A stretch of 64,000 bases of DNA from positions 1,240,001 to 1,304,000 of the forward strand of contig CANTUR010000113.1 in the NCBI GenBank assembly GCA_947683625.1, read 5' to 3'. The notes under the pieces are model-generated. The model made no database searches. It had not been told where the DNA came from and saw only the letters and a program-made list of their open reading frames with translations. This document shows, in pieces, positions 58,532 to 64,000 of the stretch (the first letter of the stretch is position 1; every line of letters begins with the position of its first letter). Origin of the DNA: Mallotus nudiflorus. Its lineage: Eukaryota; Streptophyta; Magnoliopsida; Malpighiales; Euphorbiaceae. Position numbers and translations under genes: made by a program.

Positions 58532-59418
58532 GATCACAGATTGATAAAAGCTTTAAGCATTCCCAGTTCGAGGCCCTTCTGTAATCATAATTTAATCTAC
58601 GATCACAGGTTCTTGAATAGCTAAACTCTTTGTGGTGAGCACAAAATTTTCGTTATCACCCCCCTTCTCCAGATGACCTTCTTCCATAATCACAACTTGA
58701 TCTGCGATCACGGTAAACTCGTTTCCAACATATGACATGCTGAGGTGGATGTTTTTAAAATAAGAAAATATAAGGGAGGTGAAGAGACATTTTAGAATGG
58801 CTATAAAAGGACAAGGACCACAATTTGGAGGATATCATTGAGAAGGGAATCAATTTTGAAAGAAGACCCATAATAACTAAAAGGGAGCAAGAGGAGAAAA
58901 AGAAGCTAAGAAGAAGAAGAGAGCCTCTATTGAAGATCTAAGCTTTTTGATAATAATTTCTCTTCCCTTTTTTATTCCATTTTCATTTCTTTAATCTCTT
59001 AGGTTGTATTGAATATTGAATGATGATTATAGAAGCCATGTTTGGCTAATTTGTATTTATGTTGTTAGATTTTTGTAAACCTCTTTGAATCAAGTTTATT
59101 TTATAGATCCTTTCTTGTTTAATGTATATTGTGTCTGTTGTGCTTTGATGTGTGTTGTGTTCTGGCCAAATGCAACCTTAGTTTATATATATGCATTGAG
59201 AGATTTCTCCATTAAATGCTTAATATTAGTTCAATTGGCATTTCCTTAGTTGTTGCTTTTATAATTTGTTCATTATTGCATTAAATTCCAATTTGCAAGC
59301 TCTAAACATATTAAACTAAAGCTAATAAGTGCATTAGTCCATAATCTTTATAGGAACAATACCTCTCTATAGTACTTATCGACCTGTATATTTGCAATGT
59401 GCGAGTTCGAGCAGTGTT
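58532..59418 (+). repeat. Right part of the Athila-like 5' LTR
   Basis: It continues the sequence left of the SIRE insertion (48546-48771); the two halves join through AGCAT. It ends near 59418, just before the primer-binding-like TGGCACTGTTGTTGGGGA. Near the end GGAACAATACC-like and GTGCGAGTTCGAG-like motifs resemble Athila LTR termini. Confidence 0.55.
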
Positions 59419-59650
59419 TTGGCACTGTTGTTGGGGATTAACAGAGCTAACATCATAATTAGTGATAGTTTATTTAGATTAGAACATATTTTATTTTTAG
59501 TACTTTATTTTTAATCTGTTTTACTTTATTTTTAGGTGTTATTCTTATTATATATGCACACTAGACGTACTAGAAAGAACTTCTGATTTTCATCTCTGAC
59601 TTATCTAAATTCAAGAAAGAGAATCGTAGGAAAGAAAGAGTGTAATTGAA

Positions 59651-60240
59651 ATGGTAGACCAATAACAATAAGCAACAACTAAAAGAACTCTTAGAGTTCA
59701 CTATGCCCAGATTAGAAGGTGCTTAATAGAGCATAATGAGGATAAATATCCAAGCCAAGAGTTTTGAGATTAAGCCTGCACTTCTACAAATGATATAATC
59801 AACGATTCAGTTTCATGGCTTGCCTTTAAAATACTCGAATGCACACATTGTAAATTTTCTTGAGATATGTGACACTTTTAAATACAATAGTGTGTCAGAT
59901 GATGCAATAAATCTTTAATTTTTCCCTTTCACTCTTAAGGATAGAGCGAAAGCATGGCTCAACTCACAGCCACCTGCATCAATCACAATATGGGAACTCC
60001 TTACAAGAGCGTTTTTAGCAAAATACTTCCCACTCACAAAGACGATGAAAATTATTAAAGACATCACAAACTTTCAACAATTTAAGACCGAATCTTTATG
60101 TGATGCGTGGGAAATATTCAAAGAGATGCAACGAAGTTGCCTACACTATGGTCTTCCTAGAGACACACTCATTTGTATTTTCTATAATGGTGTGATGAGG
60201 TCTACTAGAGACATTATCAACACAGCCGCTGGAGGGTCTC
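59651..60240 (+). pseudogene. Athila-like gag, 5' part
   Basis: Retrotransposon gag family, with RAKAWLNSQPPASITIWELL, AFLAKYFP, DAWEIFKEMQRSCLHYGLPR and FYNGVMRSTRDIINTAAGGS. The 5' portion contains stops. The open frame breaks exactly at 60240, where an LTR is inserted. The coding sequence resumes after it with MRKTVDGDFDLLEEMA at 62364. Confidence 0.8.
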
Positions 60241-60459
60241 TGTAGACACCCAATTTCGGGATGATACATTATGGATGCAGCAAAGGACTCTAGTGATGAA
60301 AATGTCTTCGAAACTTGATCTTTAAAAAATTCTAAGGGCTTTTAAAGGAAGGATTTAATGTTTTCAGGGACTGAATCACAAAGTTCTTTTTAGGACCTAA
60401 TTGTAAAATTTAAATTTTTTCGGGGCCTTTTTGTAATTAAATGTTAAAAAAAAAAAAAG

Positions 60460-60535
60460 AAAATGTGTCGAAATTCCATAATTCTGATCGGAATTATGTA
60501 ATTTCGATCGAAATTACACAATCCCGATCGGAATT
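60460..60535. repeat. Array of 16-bp palindromes at 20-bp spacing
   Basis: AATTCTGATCGGAATT (60480), AATTTCGATCGAAATT (60500, perfect) and AATCCCGATCGGAATT (60520) start exactly 20 bp apart. A fourth unit at 60460-60475 keeps only the right half, TCGAAATT. The array lies about 160 bp upstream of the TATA-like box at 60694. Confidence 0.85.
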
Positions 60536-60693
60536 GAATTCTTTTATTTTTTCCTATTTCTGTTTATTTCTAATTCAGTGTTTTAATTAGTTTAAACTTC
60601 CTAATTAACTCAATCCTACCCGGTTTAAATTTCCTAAAAACACTTTAGGAATTAGAATCACATTAGGATTAGGGTTAGACTTCCTGGTTCTAC

Positions 60694-60703
60694 TATAAAA
60701 ATA
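60694..60703 (+). promoter_or_regulatory. TATA-like box of the 60241-62357 LTR
   Basis: TATAAAAATA in a CTACTATAAAAATAAAGG context, followed by a purine-rich stretch typical of LTR R regions. Confidence 0.5.
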
Positions 60704-62362
60704 AAGGAAGGGAAGTAGTAGAAGAGAAAGGGAGAAAAAAAAGAGGAAAAAGCATAGGAAAAGAAGGAAAAAGAAAAGAAAAGAAAGAAGGAGAAGAGAC
60801 AGAAGAGAAGAGGAAAAACTTGATTTTCTCTTGAATATTTTACAAAAATTCCTTTTGATTCATCAATTAATTCAAGACTCGTGAAGAATTTTTAAGGAGA
60901 AAGATTCGAAGATTTGTCAAGAACGGTGAACTACTAATCTGAGGAGCATCTTAAATCATCCATAAGCATATCATTTTCTTTTATTCTTTATTTATTTATT
61001 TGATTATTTTACATTATTATTTTTTCAAGTTATTATCATAATTTATTCGTTAATCATTATTTTATCTTTTTTTTTGGTGATTATGGAGGAAAACGCATGA
61101 TTATCATGTGGGAGGAATGAATTTCATGAGAAGTCTGTAGAAGACTATGGATAAAGTCTCGTAGAGACTTGATTTCTAGGGTTTTATTTTATTTTTATTA
61201 TTTTTATTTTTAATTATTATTTTATTTTTATTTTATTAATTGTTTTATGAATTAATGTAATATCCCCAATAGTGGGAATAATAATAAAATTATATGTGTG
61301 GTTACATGTTTATTTTGATTAAATTGGTTAGTAATAATTAGGTTTTAATTTGGTAATTATTTAAAATCAATGTAGGAAGTGGATTAATTTATGTTGCATG
61401 TTAATAAAAATTAGGGTTTTAGTAAGGAATAAATTTAATTACTTGTTTGATCTTAGTTAATTGTTTTTTTTATGTTTTTATTTGTTTTTGGGTTTATTTA
61501 TTATTTTTGTGTGTTTTGGGGCCTTAAGCCCACTTTAGCCATTAATCTTTTTATTTAAGTTTAGGTAATTCTTTTAACCCATATCATTTAATAATTAATT
61601 AGGTAATTAATTAAAATATATACCTTAGGTCTATAATTAATTAGATTTTAGGTTAGAAATATGTTTAGGCCCATCTAGTCAATTAGATATAGGCCCACCT
61701 AATTTAATTTAATTAATTTAGACTTAGCCCATTTAATTTAAACCTTTTTCATAATTTGTAGATTTAAGATCACCATTTAATTAAAACATGTAGAATTAAG
61801 CCCACTAATTTAAATACCTTCATAACATGTAGAATTAGGCCCATTTTTGTTAAAATTAGTAGACTTAGGTTCACTTAATTAAAATCAAAAGGAATTTGGT
61901 CTTTAGTTCACTTATAATTTAAAACATGTAGACTTTAGCTCATTTATTTAAAATCCATGTTGATTAGACTAACTTAGGGATTATGTGATTTATTGAATGC
62001 ATTATTTACTTGTATATTTCATGACTAGTTTGCCTTGGAGTTGATTGTTTTTAGGGTTTATATGAAATTGCATATAAATAAAGAATAAAATAGTAATTCA
62101 TAAAGTAATTCTAAATGAACACAAGAATGAAAGAAGTTGGTATTCCGTATCCAGAATCTCCTGGTTGTGGTACTAGCTTTCTTTTAGGGAATCGAGTACC
62201 ACCCTTTCAATTTGTCCCAGTTATTACCTTGGGTGGCGACTCCTCATCCCCACACCATGTCCTTGTAATAGTGGTTAGTGTGTTCTCTAGAGCCCTGAGC
62301 TCAAACAGTGTCGCGGTTGGTAAAATCTTGGACGCACGCTGAACCCCGCCGTCTACAGTCTT

Positions 62363-63240
62363 TTATGCGAAAGACTGTAGATGGAGATTTTGATCTTTTG
62401 GAGGAAATGGCCAACAAAAATTGTTTATGGCCTTCTGAGAGACAAATGGCACCCAAGCAAAGAGGGAAAATGAGTGTAAATGTTGTCACTTCTATTCAAG
62501 CTCAAATTATAGCCTTATTGTCCCATCTATAACTACTTTGTCTTATGAACATTGTCATATGCTTGGTTATTCAACATTTAAGTGTAGCTTTAGAAGTGAA
62601 AACATGTATGGTAATGGTACATTGGAGAATTCCAGCTATATTGGGAACCAATTCCAGCCAAGGCAATCAAACAATAATCCATTTTTGAATACTTACAACC
62701 AAGGTTAGAGAAACCACCTCAACTTCTTATGGATCAATAATCAAAATACACAAGGCTTCTCTAATCAATTCCCTAAGCCACCATCACCTGGATTTTAATC
62801 TAAGTTAATTGATGAGAGGTTTACAACTACAAATGAGAAATTTACAGCCATGGGACAAAGCTTAACAAGTTCATAAATGCTGTCACATCTAAAATGACTA
62901 GCCAAGATGAGAATAAGAAAAGAATGGAAGAAAAATTTGACTAAATTGTTAAGAATCATGCATCTTCAATACACAACATTGGAGTTTAGCTAGGGCAATT
63001 GGAAAATTTTATTGCTACAAGAGCTCATGGTCATTTACCAAGCAACACGAAGCTTAAGCCAAAGGAACAAGTGAAATCAATCACCTTACAAAGTGGAAAA
63101 GAGCTTCAAAGACCTAAATCAGTCACTTTAAGGGTTAATGATGATGACAAAGAGAATCAAGAGCTACAAAGTGAGTAAGAGAAACCTAAAGAGCATAAGC
63201 ATGAAGAACCAAAAGTAAAAATTTTAGAAGCAAATGGAGT
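62363..63240 (+). pseudogene. Athila-like gag, 3' part
   Basis: It resumes in frame with the 59651-60240 segment (MRKTVDGDFDLLEEMANKN, LWPSER) and continues with a zinc-binding-like and linker region. Later pieces, such as SITLQSGKELQRPK near 63090, resemble the gag-protease linker of Athila elements. Stops are frequent after about 62530. Confidence 0.7.
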
Positions 63241-63540
63241 AACCAACCATTATTGACATATCTAAATATGCTCTAAAACTACCCTTTCCCCTGAGTCAAA
63301 GGAAGATTAACAAAGATAAGAAAAGATTTAGTATATTTATTAAAACTTTCAAGAACTTAGAGCTGAAGCTACCTCTCTTGGAGGCATTGGCATAAATCCC
63401 AAAATATGAAAAATTCTTAAAAGATGTCAACATTAATAAGCACAAATGGAATGAAAATAAGATAGTGCCTCTTATAGAGACTTGTAGCTTTATCATTTTA
63501 AGCAAGATTCCAATTAAGCTCAAAGATCATGGGAGTTTTA

Positions 63541-63830
63541 CATTTCCTTATATTCTTAGTTCACAATAATTTCCTAAATGTTTATATGACTTAGGTGCAA
63601 GTATTAACCTTATACCTCTCTCACTTTTTAGGGAAATGAAGCTAAGAGATGTAATAAACACCAATATAACTCCTTAACTTGCTGACCACTCATCAAGAAG
63701 CCGTATGGAGTAGTTGAAGATGTGCTTATAAAAAATGATAAATTTGCATTCCCGGTTAACTTTGGGATTATAGATTTTAAGTAAGACAAGAATTATCCCT
63801 TAATTTTAGTGAGGCCATTTCTCAATTCTT
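63541..63830 (+). pseudogene. Athila-like aspartic protease remnant
   Basis: Translated fragments give CLYDLGASINLIPLSLFREM (active-site D-L-G-A is typical of Athila proteases), then EDVLIKNDKFAFPVNFGIID and ILVRPFLN. Stops interrupt it. Similarity ends near 63830, where a TGTCAGGATC sequence begins that does not continue the protease-RT linker. Confidence 0.7.
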
Positions 63831-64000
63831 TCTGTCAGGATCGCAGTATAATCCGCACTCACATCTCTTAGAAATCTTATACCCTAAATTGCCTCACCAC
63901 CCATTTCCCTCTTCCCATTTATTTTTGAAATCTATAATCTTCACCTCTTGGGCGATCTCCTCCACTTCCCAAATCCATTCTACCCACTCTTAATCATCAC

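Larger units (their letters stand above)
60241..62357 (+). mobile_element. 2.1-kb solo LTR inserted in Athila-like gag
   Basis: It starts TGTAGACACCC and ends GTCTACA, so TGTAGAC/GTCTACA are perfect short terminal inverted repeats. Flanks are GTCTC (60236-60240) and GTCTT (62358-62362), a 5-bp target duplication with one change. Gag coding sequence is continuous across the insertion. A TATA-like TATAAAAATA lies at 60694-60703, and a palindrome array at 60460-60535. A purine-rich leader follows at 60704-60815. A TGGCGACTCC at 62234-62243 resembles a primer-binding site of Tat/Ogre-type Gypsy elements, but lies inside the LTR ends defined here. Probably a Tat-type solo LTR. Confidence 0.75.
48546..64000 (+). 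mobile_element. Athila-like Gypsy remnant with two nested elements
   Basis: On the plus strand it has a 5' LTR (about 48546-48771 plus 58532-59418, split by the SIRE element), a primer-binding-like site TGGCACTGTTGTTGGGGA (59420-59437), gag (from about 59651, split at 60240 by another LTR and resuming at 62363) and an aspartic protease with DLGASINLIPLSLF near 63580-63630. The gag (DRAKAWLNSQPPASITIWEL, AAGGSL) and protease are of the Athila type. Stops and shifts are frequent. The element runs off, or is interrupted near, the window end. Without the insertions the LTR would be about 1.1 kb. Confidence 0.75.

Overview
The window comes from an AT-rich nuclear plant genome, most likely a eudicot. 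It has one spliced two-domain WRKY gene with canonical GT-AG introns, and much of the rest is nested LTR retrotransposons, a LINE and MITEs. No bacterial, organellar, rRNA, tRNA or CRISPR feature was recognised. The species cannot be named from the sequence.

Layout. (i) 1-8710 is a nest: an old LINE on the minus strand (5428-8710) was hit by a SIRE-like Copia element (2376-5427 is its 3' part). That Copia was in turn hit by a Tekay/Del-type Gypsy element, whose LTR end fills 1-2375. (ii) 8711-14219 is AT-rich intergenic DNA with one long-TIR MITE-like repeat. (iii) 14220-25382 is a complete, very young Tekay/Del chromovirus on the minus strand. Its TSD is TACTT and its LTRs are about 99.8% identical, but its gag-pol frame is broken by ten +1 homopolymer insertions. 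(iv) 25407-36077 is an old, stop-ridden Copia on the plus strand. It carries a 2.38-kb LTR-like insertion (27671-30047, TSD ATATT) and a solo LTR of the same Tekay family (30829-34197, TSD CTAAT). (v) 36103-38314 holds two MITEs.

(vi) 39600-45300 is the only host gene: a group I WRKY transcription factor of the WRKY2 type. It has five coding exons encoding 737 aa and a probable 1.06-kb intron in the 5' leader. A 452-bp Mutator-like MITE with a perfect 10-bp TSD sits in coding intron 1. (vii) 46960-48350 is an apparent degraded LTR. (viii) 48546 to the window end is an Athila-like Gypsy remnant on the plus strand. Its 5' LTR is split by a complete SIRE-type Copia (48772-58526, TSD AGCAT). Its gag is split by a 2.1-kb LTR (60241-62357), which carries an array of 16-bp palindromes at exact 20-bp spacing.

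How the parts relate. The WRKY gene is an intact island between retrotransposon nests. Nested insertion order and LTR divergence give relative ages. The LINE, the old Copia and the Athila-like element are oldest. The complete SIRE element is intermediate, with roughly 2% LTR divergence. The Tekay element at 14220-25382 is youngest. The most unusual signals are the pure +1 frameshift pattern in the young Gypsy, the periodic palindromes in the 60241-62357 LTR, a conserved donor/acceptor pair in every Tekay LTR, and the hairpin-capable MITE in the WRKY intron.
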